From Streptosporangium canum (GTDB lineage Bacteria > Actinomycetota > Actinomycetes > Streptosporangiales > Streptosporangiaceae): 48,788 bases of DNA. The notes beneath the pieces were generated by a model. That model searched no databases and was not told the DNA's origin. It saw only the letters and a list, made by a program, of their open reading frames with translations. The position numbers were made by a program, and so were the translations under genes. Every line of letters starts with the position of its first letter. Position 1 is the stretch's first letter. Below are positions 7,983 through 15,896 of this stretch, one piece after another. The stretch lies in the NCBI RefSeq assembly GCF_900113865.1, contig NZ_FOQY01000048.1, positions 1-48,788 on the forward strand, in the 5' to 3' direction.

Positions 7983-8157
7983 CGGTCGCTCACCACTCCT
8001 CATTCACTACGCGGGCCACTCGTCCCTCGCGGACCACTCCGCTCACTGCGTCGGGCTCGCTCCCCGTTATCAGTCGCTCACCCTCCTCATTCACTACGCG
8101 GGCCACTCGTCCCTCGCGGACCACTCCGCTCACTGCGTCGGGCTCGCTCCGCGTCAT
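7983..8157 (-). repeat. 87-bp direct tandem repeat, two copies
   Basis: The stretch from CTCCTCATTCAC to GGGCTCGCTCC is present twice, starting at 7996 and 8083 on the plus strand, almost base for base. The period of 87 keeps the reading frame. A one-base indel in the left flank separates the otherwise matching borders. Confidence 0.9.
7990..8157 (-). CDS. 55-codon ORF built of a 29-residue tandem repeat
   Basis: The ATG overlaps the TGA of the upstream dehydrogenase (ATGA) and the ORF ends seven bases before the next dehydrogenase start, so a ribosome could pass straight through all three frames. The product would be MTRSEPDAVSGVV-type sequence: 29 residues (SEPDAVSGVVREGRVARVVN and so on) repeated twice, ending NEEW. 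There is no family resemblance. Each repeat ends with GAGGAG, which could serve as ribosome-binding site. It may be a translated linker, a spreading repeat element, or noise. Confidence 0.45.
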   Translation of the reverse strand: MTRSEPDAVSGVVREGRVARVVNEEGERLITGSEPDAVSGVVREGRVARVVNEEW

Positions 8158-9332
8158 CGGGGCAGGTCCTTCCAGGGCACGTCCTTGTCGACGCGGGGTT
8201 CCGACGGCAGGCCGAGCACCCGTTCGGCCACGATGTTGCGCAGGATCTCCGAGGTGCCGCCCTCGATCGAGTTCCCCTTGGCGCGCAGATAGCGGTATCC
8301 GGGCCCCCTGCCGAAGAAGTCCACGCTGTCGGAGCGGCGGAAGGTCCAGTCGTCGTAGCCGAGCCCCTCCTCCCCGCGCAGTTCCACGTCCAGCCCGGAC
8401 AGCGCCTGGTTGAGCGAGGCGAAGGAGAGCTTCATGCCCGAGCCCTCCGGTCCCGGCTGCCCGGCGGACAGCTGCTCGCGCAGCCGCGCCCCGGCCAGCC
8501 GCGTCACCTCCGCCTCCACCCAGAGCCGGAGCAGCCGCTGGTGCAGGTCGTGGGTGCGCAGTTCGGGCCGGGACCGCCAGGTCTCGGCGACCACGCCGAC
8601 CATGCCGCCGCCCCGCCGGACCGGCGCACCGCCGATCGCCACGCGCTCGTTCATCAGCGTGGTCTGGGCGACCCGCCACCCGTCGCCCACCTCACCGAGC
8701 CGCAGGGAGTCGTCGAGCCGTACGCCCGTGAGGAAGACCTCGTTGAACTCGGCCTCCCCGGTGATCTGCCGCAGCGGCCTGACCTCGACGCCGGGGGCGT
8801 GCATGTCGCACACGAAGTAGGTGAGCCCCCGGTGTTTGGGCAGGTCCGGGTCGGTCCGGGCGACCAGGATCGCCCAGCGGGAGTGGTGGGCGCCGGAGGT
8901 CCACACCTTCTGACCGTCCACGACCCACTCGTCGCCGTCGCGGACCGCCCGCGTGCCGAGTGTCGCCAGGTCCGACCCCGCGCCGGGCTCGCTGAAGAGC
9001 TGGCACCAGATCTCCTCGCCCGTCCACAGCGGCCGCAGGAACCGCCCGCGCTGCTCCTCGGTGCCGAAGGTCAGGATGGTCGGCGCGGCCATGCCCAGCC
9101 CGATCCCCTGCACCCCGGTGTCGAGCTGCGGGGTCCCCGCCAGCTCCCGCTCCACCACGTTCTGCAGCTCTCGCGGAGCGCCGAGCCCGCCGAGCCCTTC
9201 GGGGAAGTGCACCCAGGCCAGCCCCGCGTCGAACCGGGCCCGCAGGAACTCCAGCCGGTCCCCGGGATCGTGCCCGGCCAGGAACGCGACGGCGCGCTCC
9301 CTGATCGTCTCTTCGTCCAACGCCACGGACAT
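8154..9332 (-). CDS. Acyl-CoA dehydrogenase (second gene of the trio)
   Basis: This 392-residue acyl-CoA dehydrogenase has complete landmarks: WVHFPEGLGGLGAP in the N-terminal domain, WCQLFSEPGAGSDLATL (the FAD/substrate loop) at about residue 110, WVVDGQKVWTSGAHHSRWAILVART, and at the C-terminus IEGGTSEILRNIVAERVLGLP, where the glutamate lies in the usual catalytic-base region of the short/medium-chain class. ATG 9332 follows AAGGGA with almost no gap; a GTG two codons on has better spacing, and ATG 9341 is also possible. It belongs to a three-gene operon of dehydrogenases, suggesting breakdown of a particular acyl or steroid side chain. Confidence 0.92.
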   Translation of the reverse strand: MSVALDEETIRERAVAFLAGHDPGDRLEFLRARFDAGLAWVHFPEGLGGLGAPRELQNVVERELAGTPQLDTGVQGIGLGMAAPTILTFGTEEQRGRFLRPLWTGEEIWCQLFSEPGAGSDLATLGTRAVRDGDEWVVDGQKVWTSGAHHSRWAILVARTDPDLPKHRGLTYFVCDMHAPGVEVRPLRQITGEAEFNEVFLTGVRLDDSLRLGEVGDGWRVAQTTLMNERVAIGGAPVRRGGGMVGVVAETWRSRPELRTHDLHQRLLRLWVEAEVTRLAGARLREQLSAGQPGPEGSGMKLSFASLNQALSGLDVELRGEEGLGYDDWTFRRSDSVDFFGRGPGYRYLRAKGNSIEGGTSEILRNIVAERVLGLPSEPRVDKDVPWKDLPR

Positions 9333-9440
9333 TCCCTTCATGGATGGATCCGATTCCCGTCCCCGGCTCGGACACGGGAGATCCCGCGCCCCACCATGGT
9401 GACGCCGGTACGGCGGAGCGGGCGATCGGGGACAGGGGCT

Positions 9441-10646
9441 TCAGGTCATGTGCTTCTTGAGTTCGCGGTAGGCGAGGGAGCGCTTGTGCACCTCGTCGGG
9501 CCCGTCGGCGAGCCGCAGGGACCGCGCGCCCGCCCACAGGCCCGCCAGCGGGAAGTCCTGGCTGACGCCTCCGGCGCCGTGGGCCTGGATGGCCTTGTCC
9601 AGGATCCACTCCACGTCACGCGGGGTGGCGATCTTGATGGCCTGGATCTCGGTGTGGGCGCCCCGGTTGCCGACGGTGTCCATCAGCCAGGCGGTCTTCA
9701 GCACGAGCAGGCGGAGCTGCTCGATCCGCACCCGCGATTCGGCGATCCAGTCCTGGACGACGCCCTGCTGGGCGATCGGCCTGCCGAACGCGCTCCGGGA
9801 CAGGGTCCGGACGCACATCAGCTCGACGGCCCGCTCGGCCATGCCGATCAGCCGCATGCAGTGGTGGATCCGTCCCGGCCCGAGGCGCGCCTGGGCGATC
9901 GCGAAGCCGCCGCCCTCCTCGCCGATCAGGTTGTCCGCCGGCACCCTGACGTCCTCGAAGACGATCTCGGCGTGCCCGCCGTGGTCGGCGTCGGAGTAGC
10001 CGAACACGTGCATGCCCCGCCGTACGTCCATGCCGGGCGTGTCGCGCGGCACCAGGATCATGGACTGCTGCCGGTGCGAGGAGGCCTCCGGGTCGGTCTT
10101 CCCCATCACGATGAAGATCTTGCAGGCCGGGTTCATCGCCCCGGAGGCGAACCACTTGCGCCCGTTGATCACGTACTCGGAGCCGTCCCGGACGATCGAC
10201 AGGGCGATGTTCGTGGCGTCCGACGACGCGGTGTCCGGCTCGGTCATCGCGAACGCCGACCGGATCTCCCCCCGCAGCAGCGGCTCCAGCCACTCCTTGC
10301 GCTGCCAGTCGCTGCCGAACATGGACAGCACTTCCATGTTGCCGGTGTCCGGGGCGGCGCAGTTGGTCGCGGTGGGGGCGAGCCGGGGCGAGCGGCCCAT
10401 GATCTCGGCCAGCGGCGCGTACTGCAGGTTGGTCAGCCCCGCACCGTGCTCGCCCGGCAGGAACAGGTTCCACAGCCCCCGTCCGCGCGCCTCCTGTTTG
10501 AGATCCTCCATCAGCGGAGGGCTGGCCCATCCGCTCTCGGCCGCCTGGGCCTCGAAGGCCTCCTCCGCCGGGTAGACGCACTCATCCATGAAGTCGAGCA
10601 GCCGTCCCCGCAGCTTCTCGGTCGTGGCGTCGAACGCGAAATCCAT
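9441..10646 (-). CDS. Acyl-CoA dehydrogenase (first gene of the trio, ACAD10/11-like)
   Basis: The 401-residue protein has FAMTEPDTASSDATNI in the FAD loop (about residue 135), YVINGRKWFASGAMNPACKI in the beta domain, QARLGPGRIHHCMRLIGMAERA in the C-terminal helices and WAGARSLRLADGPDEVHKRSLA near the end. The TEPD and DGPDEVH phrases are typical of the ACAD10/ACAD11-related group. GAGGAG lies five bases before the ATG. It is the promoter-proximal gene; about 100 bases with no gene separate it from the second dehydrogenase. A palindrome 30 bases upstream probably binds a TetR repressor. Confidence 0.93.
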   Translation of the reverse strand: MDFAFDATTEKLRGRLLDFMDECVYPAEEAFEAQAAESGWASPPLMEDLKQEARGRGLWNLFLPGEHGAGLTNLQYAPLAEIMGRSPRLAPTATNCAAPDTGNMEVLSMFGSDWQRKEWLEPLLRGEIRSAFAMTEPDTASSDATNIALSIVRDGSEYVINGRKWFASGAMNPACKIFIVMGKTDPEASSHRQQSMILVPRDTPGMDVRRGMHVFGYSDADHGGHAEIVFEDVRVPADNLIGEEGGGFAIAQARLGPGRIHHCMRLIGMAERAVELMCVRTLSRSAFGRPIAQQGVVQDWIAESRVRIEQLRLLVLKTAWLMDTVGNRGAHTEIQAIKIATPRDVEWILDKAIQAHGAGGVSQDFPLAGLWAGARSLRLADGPDEVHKRSLAYRELKKHMT

Positions 10647-10674
10647 GGGTTCTCCTCACGGTCTCCCAGGAGCG

Positions 10675-10690
10675 TACCGACCGGACGGTA
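10675..10690. promoter_or_regulatory. Palindromic operator upstream of the dehydrogenase operon
   Basis: TACCGACCGGACGGTA is a 16-bp palindrome with one symmetric mismatch, 29 bases before the first dehydrogenase start. ACCG-N-CCGG-N-CGGT sites of this type are bound by TetR-family fatty-acid and acyl-CoA regulators in several actinomycetes; which protein acts here is unknown, and no such regulator is adjacent. Confidence 0.6.
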
Positions 10691-10850
10691 TGGATGTCGA
10701 CACACCTTCCCGGCCCGACACCGTGAAGCCCGCGCCGTTCGCGGCCGCCGAGGACGTCCGCGCCCGGCCGCGGGATCGGGCGGACCGCCGGCGAAGTGGT
10801 CCCCGGGGACCGCCCCCGAGTGGACCTTCTGGCAGGTCCGCCGCTCACCC

Positions 10851-10856
10851 TAGGGT
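10851..10856 (+). promoter_or_regulatory. -10 box (TAGGGT) for a leaderless GNAT transcript
   Basis: TAGGGT is followed by six bases and then ATG 10863. TANNNT placed 6-7 bases before the start codon is the pattern of actinobacterial leaderless genes, and no Shine-Dalgarno sequence is present. Confidence 0.5.
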
Positions 10857-10862
10857 CACCTC

Positions 10863-11444
10863 ATGACCGCGAACATGCCTGCCCCCGTCACCCTGGAAGG
10901 CGACGCCGTACGGCTTGAGCCGCTGACCCTCGCCCACGTCCCCGACCTGTTCCTGGCCGCCGGCGGCGACGAGGAGGTGTGGCGCTGGCTCCCGATCTCG
11001 ACGCCGCGCACCGAGGACGAGCTGGCCAGGACGGCGGAGCGGCTGATCGGCGACCCGGAGCACGTGCCGTTCGCGGTGATCCTCCGGGAGACCGGCCGCG
11101 CGGTCGGCTGGACCACCTACATCGCCACGCCGGGATACGCCGACAGCATCGAGATCGGCTGGACCTGGTACGGCAGGGCCGTGTGGCGCTCGGCGGTGAA
11201 CACCGCCTGCAAGATCCTGCTGATCGACTACGCCTTCGACAAGCTCGGTGTGAACCGCGTCCAGCTCAAGACCGACAACCTCAACACCCGCTCCCAGGCC
11301 GCGATCCAGCGGATCGGCGGCCTCCACGAGGGCGTCCTGCGCCGCCAGCGCCGCCGCCCGGACGGCACCTGGCGCGACACCGTCTACTTCAGCATCCTCG
11401 ACGACGAATGGCCCGCCCACCGCGCCCGCCTGCTGGAGCGCTGA
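10863..11444 (+). CDS. GNAT family N-acetyltransferase (RimJ/RimL-like)
   Basis: This 193-residue protein has the acetyltransferase_3 fold: GDAVRLEPLTLAHVPDLFLA at the N-terminus, FAVILRETGRAVGWTTYIAT in the middle, an IEIGWTWYGRAVWRSAVNT stretch that takes the place of the acetyl-CoA pyrophosphate loop (normally Q/RxxGxG/A), and RVQLKTDNLNTRSQAAIQRI with the NxxS/A motif near residue 140. It would transfer acetyl from acetyl-CoA to an amine; the substrate is unknown. It appears to be a single gene, read from a leaderless start, followed by a hairpin shared with the convergent TetR gene. Confidence 0.88.
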   Translation: MTANMPAPVTLEGDAVRLEPLTLAHVPDLFLAAGGDEEVWRWLPISTPRTEDELARTAERLIGDPEHVPFAVILRETGRAVGWTTYIATPGYADSIEIGWTWYGRAVWRSAVNTACKILLIDYAFDKLGVNRVQLKTDNLNTRSQAAIQRIGGLHEGVLRRQRRRPDGTWRDTVYFSILDDEWPAHRARLLER

Positions 11445-11486
11445 CGGCCGGACGCCCGGCGGAGGTCATCGGGAACTCCCCGGGAG

Positions 11487-11510
11487 ACCCCGGGCTTCAG
11501 CCCTGGGGGG
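11487..11510. terminator. Hairpin between convergent GNAT and TetR genes
   Basis: CCCCGGGCT, loop, then GCCCTGGGG form an imperfect GC-rich stem in the gap between the two stop codons; it could end transcription from both sides. Confidence 0.45.
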
Positions 11511-11513
11511 GCG

Positions 11514-12152
11514 TCAGCCCAGCATCCCCTTCAGCAGTTCCCCGATCCCGAGCCGGAGGTCGTCCAGGGTCGGCTGGGCTCCGGCTCCGACGATGGCGTC
11601 GAACATCACTCCCTCACCGAAGGCGACCATCTGGCGGCCGTGCCGTACCGGGTCCGGCGATCCCGCGGCGGCGAGGAGCGCGGCCGCGGGGTCGCGGAAA
11701 CGGCTCCCCACCTCGTCGTAGACCTTGCGGAGCTCGGGGCGGCGGGTGGCTTCCAGGGCCAGCTCGTAGCGGGCGACCGTCCGGCGGCGGTCGACGGTCA
11801 GCTGCGCCCACAGCGCCCGAGCCGTCATCTCGGTGAGCGCGTCCAGCGCGCCCAGTCCACCCAACTCGTCCGGCCTGTCCGGCCTGCTCGGCCCGTCCGG
11901 CCCGCCCACCGCGTCCGGCCTGTCCGGCCCGACGGCACCGAAGATCTCCTCGAACGCGGCGACCTCCAGCTCGGCGAGCCGCTCAAGGGTCAGCTCCAGC
12001 AGCGCCGAGCGGGTGCGGGCCAGATTGGACGTCGACCCCGGCGGCAGTCCGGCCGTCTCGTCCACCGCCCGATGGGTCAGGCCGCGCATGCCCCGCTCGG
12101 CGAGCAGGGTGATGGCGGTCTCCGCGACGAGTTCGGCACGCTGGGACTTCAT
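11514..12152 (-). CDS. TetR/AcrR family repressor of the adjacent monooxygenase
   Basis: The 212-residue protein has a TetR helix-turn-helix in residues 1-48 (AETAITLLAERGMRGLTHRA then VDETAGLPPGSTSNLARTRSALLELTL). The ligand domain contains an inserted Gly/Pro/Asp-rich stretch at about residues 74-97 (GPDRPDAVGGPDGPSRPDRP), coded by short repeats of the type GTCCGGCC. It is divergent from an FAD monooxygenase, with three identical 14-bp palindromes in between, so repression of both genes is highly likely. The inducer is unknown, probably an aromatic or polyketide-like substrate of the enzyme. Confidence 0.92.
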   Translation of the reverse strand: MKSQRAELVAETAITLLAERGMRGLTHRAVDETAGLPPGSTSNLARTRSALLELTLERLAELEVAAFEEIFGAVGPDRPDAVGGPDGPSRPDRPDELGGLGALDALTEMTARALWAQLTVDRRRTVARYELALEATRRPELRKVYDEVGSRFRDPAAALLAAAGSPDPVRHGRQMVAFGEGVMFDAIVGAGAQPTLDDLRLGIGELLKGMLG

Positions 12153-12160
12153 CCAGCGAT

Positions 12161-12212
12161 ACTACATTTGTAGTTGAACTACAGGCGTAGTAACGTCCAC
12201 TACATCCGTAGT
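12161..12212. promoter_or_regulatory. Three TetR operators ACTACA-N3-GTAGT
   Basis: Copies lie at 12161-12174, 12178-12191 and 12199-12212, each ACTACA, three bases, GTAGT; only the three central bases vary (TTT, GGC, TCC). Start-to-start distances are 17 and 21 bases. The cluster fills the whole divergent promoter region between the TetR gene and the monooxygenase. Confidence 0.85.
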
Positions 12213-12225
12213 GAGGGAGAAGGCG

Positions 12226-13473
12226 ATGGCGCGCGCAGTGGTGGTCGGGGCGGGGATCGGCGGGCTGACGGCGGCGGTGGCGCTGCAGCAGCGGGGCTGG
12301 GACGTGACGGTGTTCGAGCGGGCATCGTCCCTGGAGCCGGTCGGCTCCGGGCTGGCCGTCGCCGCCAACGCCCTCAAGGCACTGGACACGATCGGCGTCG
12401 GCGACGAGATCCGCGAGCTGTCGGCGATCCAGGGCGAGGCCGGCGTACGGCGCGCGGACGGCCGATGGCTGATGAAGACCACCGAGGAGTCCACCTCCGC
12501 CCGGCACGGCGACTCCGTGGTGCTGCTGCGCCGCGCGGACCTGGTCGACGCGCTCTCGGCGCGCCTGGCCCCCGGCACGATCCGGCTGAACACCACGGTG
12601 ACGGGGGTGGACCCGGAGAGCGGCCGGGTGACCGTCGAGGCCGGGAGACCGAGGACCCAGCGGGCGGACGGCCCGGCGAGCGGCACGGAGACCGGAGCGG
12701 CGGACGGGATGGCGGCCGGAGCGGAGGGTGTGGAGACCGGCCCGGCGGACGGGGCGGAGGGTGTGGAGGCCGATCTGGTGGTGGCCGCCGACGGCATCCA
12801 CTCCCCCATCAGGGCGGCGCTGTTCCCCGGCCATCCCGGCCCGCGTTACTCCGGAGTCACGAGCTGGCGGGTGCTCATCCCCGGCGGAGGCGTCCCCGGC
12901 CAGACCTTCGAGAGCTGGGGCGACGGCAAGGTCTTCGGGGTCATGCCGCTGGCCGGAGGGCTGGCCTACTGCTACGCCACCGACACGGTCCCGGCCGGTG
13001 GAGGCGGCGGCGACCAGCGGGCCGAGCTGCTCCGCCTGTTCGGAAAGTGGCACACCCCGATCCCGGCGCTGCTCGCCGCCGCCTCGTCGGAGAACGTGCT
13101 CAGGAACGACGTCCACCACCTCGCCACCCCGCTGCCCGCCATGCACAGGGGCAAGGTCGCGCTGCTGGGCGACGCGGCCCACGCCATGACCCCCAACATG
13201 GGGCAGGGCGCCTGCCAGGCGATCGAGGACGCGGTGGTGCTGGCCCACCTCGCGGGCGAGGGTGCCGGGCTGGCGGGCTACACCGCCGCCCGGCTGGAGC
13301 GGACCGCGAAGATCGTGACCCGGTCCGCGACGATCTGCCGGACCAGCCAGTTCCGCAACCCGCTCGCCGTACGGCTGCGCGACATGATGATGGCGCTCAC
13401 CTGGCGGCTGGCCCCGGGGCGCATGACCGGCGCGATGGACGAGGTGCTCGGCTGGACACCTCCCACGAGCTGA
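12226..13473 (+). CDS. FAD-dependent monooxygenase (PHBH-like class A)
   Basis: The 415-residue flavoprotein has the dinucleotide motif GAGIGGLTAAVALQQRGWDVTVFER at residues 8-33, the DG motif ADLVVAADGIHSPIR in the middle, and GDAAHAMTPNMGQGACQAIEDAVVLA (second FAD motif) near residue 320. Such enzymes use NAD(P)H and O2 to hydroxylate aromatic or polyketide compounds. About 45 residues at positions 145-190 are a Gly/Ala/Glu-rich insertion (GADGMAAGAEGVETGPADG type) of repeated character. ATG 12226 has GAGGGAGAAGG upstream. Control is by the divergent TetR protein. Confidence 0.92.
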   Translation: MARAVVVGAGIGGLTAAVALQQRGWDVTVFERASSLEPVGSGLAVAANALKALDTIGVGDEIRELSAIQGEAGVRRADGRWLMKTTEESTSARHGDSVVLLRRADLVDALSARLAPGTIRLNTTVTGVDPESGRVTVEAGRPRTQRADGPASGTETGAADGMAAGAEGVETGPADGAEGVEADLVVAADGIHSPIRAALFPGHPGPRYSGVTSWRVLIPGGGVPGQTFESWGDGKVFGVMPLAGGLAYCYATDTVPAGGGGGDQRAELLRLFGKWHTPIPALLAAASSENVLRNDVHHLATPLPAMHRGKVALLGDAAHAMTPNMGQGACQAIEDAVVLAHLAGEGAGLAGYTAARLERTAKIVTRSATICRTSQFRNPLAVRLRDMMMALTWRLAPGRMTGAMDEVLGWTPPTS

Positions 13474-13574
13474 CCGGCTGACAGCCAGACCGGGCCACGG
13501 CCTGACCGGGCCACGAGCTGACCCGGCAACAGCCCGACCGAACCCTCGCCTGACCGGATGACGGCCTGGTCAGG

Positions 13575-13650
13575 CGGGGACAGGCGCGAGCGTCGGCGGG
13601 GACGGGCGCGAGCGTCGACGAGGACGGGCGCGAGCGTCGGCGGGGACAGG
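13575..13650. repeat. 22-bp minisatellite, about 3.5 copies
   Basis: GACAGGCGCGAGCGTCGGCG-type units start at 13579, 13601, 13623 and 13645, exactly 22 bases apart, with one or two substitutions. It sits between convergent genes; the bases before it (13474-13574) are built of looser CTGACCGG-like repeats. No gene is seen in 13474-13681. Confidence 0.8.
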
Positions 13651-13681
13651 CCACGACCGGAGCGGGCGCCGACAGGGCGGG

Positions 13682-14572
13682 CTACGACGGAAGCGAGGCC
13701 GTCTCGCGGGTGGAGGTCTGGCCTCCGCTGTGGTCCGGGGAGAGCCTGCCCAGCGTGATCGTCCCCCAGACCAGCAGCGCGGCGGCGAAGATCGCCGGAA
13801 TCACGTTCGACAGGCCGGTCGGCATCGCCTCGTCGAGCAGGAGCACTCCGGCCAGGATCGAGGTGACGGGGTCGATCACCTGCACCGTCGCGTAGGCGAT
13901 GCCGAAATAGCCCACCGCGTAGGACTTCTGCAGCAGCACCACCGCGCAGATCAGGAGCACGGGGACCGCGACCGTGAACCAGCTCAGCAGGTTGCGCAGG
14001 TCACCGTTGAGGTTGCCGCCCACCACCCGGACGAAGGTGGACACGCTGGCCGTCACGGCACCGGCGCCGACCGACAGCAGCAGCGCCTTGGCCGAGCCCG
14101 CCGCCTTCCGCGCGGCCAGGTGCGCCACCAGCACGACCAGCCCGATGCAGGCCAGGAAGCCGAACGCCTCCCCGCCCGTCATGTGCGGCGTCACGGCGTG
14201 CACGGGAACGAGCAGCATCAGGCCGAGCAGTCCGACGGCCACGGCGATCGACCCGACGATCTCCGCCCGGTGCGGCCGCCTGCCGTGCAGCATCGCGGCG
14301 AGCGGCACGGCGAACACCAGCGTCGCCACGCTGATCGGCTGCACCGCGACCAGCGGCGCGAAGCTCAGCGCGATGGCGTGCATGGACGCCCCGGCGAACC
14401 CGATCACGCCGCCCACCCACCAGCGGGGCCGCCTCATCAGCTTGAGCGAGGCCCCCTCGGAGACCGCCTCGAACTGCTGGAGCGCCGCGCCCAGCGCGTA
14501 ACCCAGCGCGCCGACCAGAGCGATCGACATCCCGACCCAAGTCATCGCCACCCACCAGGGGTGATCAGGCAT
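13682..14572 (-). CDS. DMT-superfamily (EamA-like) transporter
   Basis: About 296 residues with ten hydrophobic segments in two similar halves, as in the drug/metabolite transporter superfamily. The first half has ALVGALGYALGAALQQFEAV, and the second contains YFGIAYATVQVIDPVTSILAGVLLLDEAM, the usual conserved end-helix region with a D/E before the last helix pair. The substrate is unknown. Three starts are possible: TTG 14605, ATG 14572 (used here) and ATG 14545, which follows a GGTGGGTGG stretch. It stands alone and is convergent with the monooxygenase. Confidence 0.82.
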   Translation of the reverse strand: MPDHPWWVAMTWVGMSIALVGALGYALGAALQQFEAVSEGASLKLMRRPRWWVGGVIGFAGASMHAIALSFAPLVAVQPISVATLVFAVPLAAMLHGRRPHRAEIVGSIAVAVGLLGLMLLVPVHAVTPHMTGGEAFGFLACIGLVVLVAHLAARKAAGSAKALLLSVGAGAVTASVSTFVRVVGGNLNGDLRNLLSWFTVAVPVLLICAVVLLQKSYAVGYFGIAYATVQVIDPVTSILAGVLLLDEAMPTGLSNVIPAIFAAALLVWGTITLGRLSPDHSGGQTSTRETASLPS

Positions 14573-14605
14573 ACGTAAAGAAATGATTCTCGGGTCATCC
14601 CGCAA

Positions 14606-14784
14606 GCTTAGAGCGCCCGGCGAGTGGGTAACGGGGCGCCCAAGCCAGATTAAACCCCTTTTCGGTCATCACCCCCTATCCATGCCACATCCCCGCACTT
14701 CCGAGCGGATCGAGCGGATCTGGCGGACCAAGCGGACCGATCGGCGCGGCGGGCCTGCGTCTTCCCCCGGCTCGCCCGCCGACC
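14606..14784. other. Intergenic stretch without a gene
   Basis: No gene is supported. Near 14703-14745 there is a run of degenerate ten-base units (AGCGGATCG, AGCGGATCT, GGCGGACCA, AGCGGACCG), another of the small repeats common in this window. Confidence 0.45.
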
Positions 14785-15675
14785 TCACCGCAGGTGCGGC
14801 GCGAGCCGTTCAAGTTCGTCGACGGCCGAGGGCAGGTCGCCGGTCAGGGGATGCAACAGGACGTGGTCGGCCCCGGCGTCCAGGTGCGCGCGCAGGCGGC
14901 GAACGACCGTGTCCTCGTCCCCCCAGGCCAGGGTGGCGTCCACGAGCCGGTCGCTGCGGTCGCCTGCCAGGTCTTCGTCGTCGTAGCCGAGCCTGCGGTA
15001 GTTGGCCGTGTACGGAGTCTCGACGTTGCGCTGCCCGACGCGCAGGAGCGCACGTATCCGTTCCCTGGCCGCGCCGGGGTCGGGATCGATGACCAGGGCC
15101 TGGTGCGGAATGACCAGCGGGGCCGGCCCGAGCGACTTACGGGCGATCTCGGTGTGCTCGACCGGCTGCAGAAAGGGGTGCACGCCGGCGGCCCGGTCGG
15201 CGGCCAGCCGGTGCGCCCTGGGGCCGAGCGCGGCCAGCACGCGGGGATAGCCGATGCCGGGCAGGAGGCGGGCGGCGGCCTCGTCCATGGCGTCCAGGTA
15301 GTCGCGCAGGCCGCTGATGGGGCGCTCGCCAGGGTGGCCGCCCAGCCCGAGCACGAGCCGGCCCGGATGAACCTCCGCGAGCGTGGCCGCCGCCGTGTGC
15401 ATGGCCGCCGGATGACGTGCGCCGACGTTGGCGATGCCCGCGCCGGCGACCAGCCGCTCGGTCGCGGCCAGGACGACCGCGAGCTGCATGAAGATCTCCC
15501 GCCCGGCGGCCGGCGCGGCGGGCGGCGGCTCGCCCGTCCACAGTGATCGGTATCCCAGCCGTTCGATCCGCGCGAACTGCTCGCGTTGCACAGGCACCGG
15601 CGTGTTGAGCAGCGTCATAGGCGCGATCCACACGCCGTACGCGCCGAGCCTGTCTCTGGTCTCCCCGGAGTCCAT
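14785..15675 (-). CDS. F420-dependent LLM-class oxidoreductase (TIGR03620 type)
   Basis: The 296-residue TIM-barrel protein starts LGAYGVWIAPMTLLNTPVPV and has RIERLGYRSLWTGEPPP, GAGIANVGARHPAAMHTAAATLAEVHPGRLVLGLGGHPGE, and at the end VVRRLRAHLDAGADHVLLHPL. These are the marks of the bacterial luciferase-like family and of the TIGR03620 subgroup predicted to use coenzyme F420. It would be a soluble hydride-transferring oxidoreductase; the substrate is not known. GAGGAG lies nine bases before ATG 15675, and an inverted repeat lies about 30 bases further upstream. Confidence 0.88.
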   Translation of the reverse strand: MDSGETRDRLGAYGVWIAPMTLLNTPVPVQREQFARIERLGYRSLWTGEPPPAAPAAGREIFMQLAVVLAATERLVAGAGIANVGARHPAAMHTAAATLAEVHPGRLVLGLGGHPGERPISGLRDYLDAMDEAAARLLPGIGYPRVLAALGPRAHRLAADRAAGVHPFLQPVEHTEIARKSLGPAPLVIPHQALVIDPDPGAARERIRALLRVGQRNVETPYTANYRRLGYDDEDLAGDRSDRLVDATLAWGDEDTVVRRLRAHLDAGADHVLLHPLTGDLPSAVDELERLAPHLR

Positions 15676-15703
15676 CGCCGTTCACTCCTCACCCCAAGCC
15701 ATT

Positions 15704-15718
15704 CGGAGGCATCCTCCG
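15704..15718. promoter_or_regulatory. Short inverted repeat upstream of the F420 oxidoreductase
   Basis: CGGAGG, CAT, CCTCCG form a perfect palindrome 29 bases before the start codon. It may be an operator or a leader hairpin. No gene is seen in the remaining 15719-15896. Confidence 0.35.
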
Positions 15719-15896
15719 CTTTCGCGAGAACCACGATACGGAGGAAGGCTCCGCTTGGCAACGGCGAAGAAAACGGCCGGCGGACTCCTCGACCTCACGA
15801 CACGACGGCTCGTCCCCGCCCCGCCCGAGAACGGCGGATCAGGGCGAGCGAACCCGACCTGCCCCGCTTCCGCATTCAAGATCTACGGGATATGCC

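Noticed and set aside
6813..10853. 1346-codon plus-strand open frame across the dehydrogenase operon
   Set aside because: It is antisense to three clear acyl-CoA dehydrogenases; long shadow frames are common in DNA with high third-position GC, and its composition (Arg/Gly/Pro/His rich) has no domain.
15682..15879. 65-codon minus-strand ORF between VOC and F420 oxidoreductase genes
   Set aside because: Its start region has no ribosome-binding site and the product has no domain-like pattern; it covers the promoter palindrome of the neighbour.
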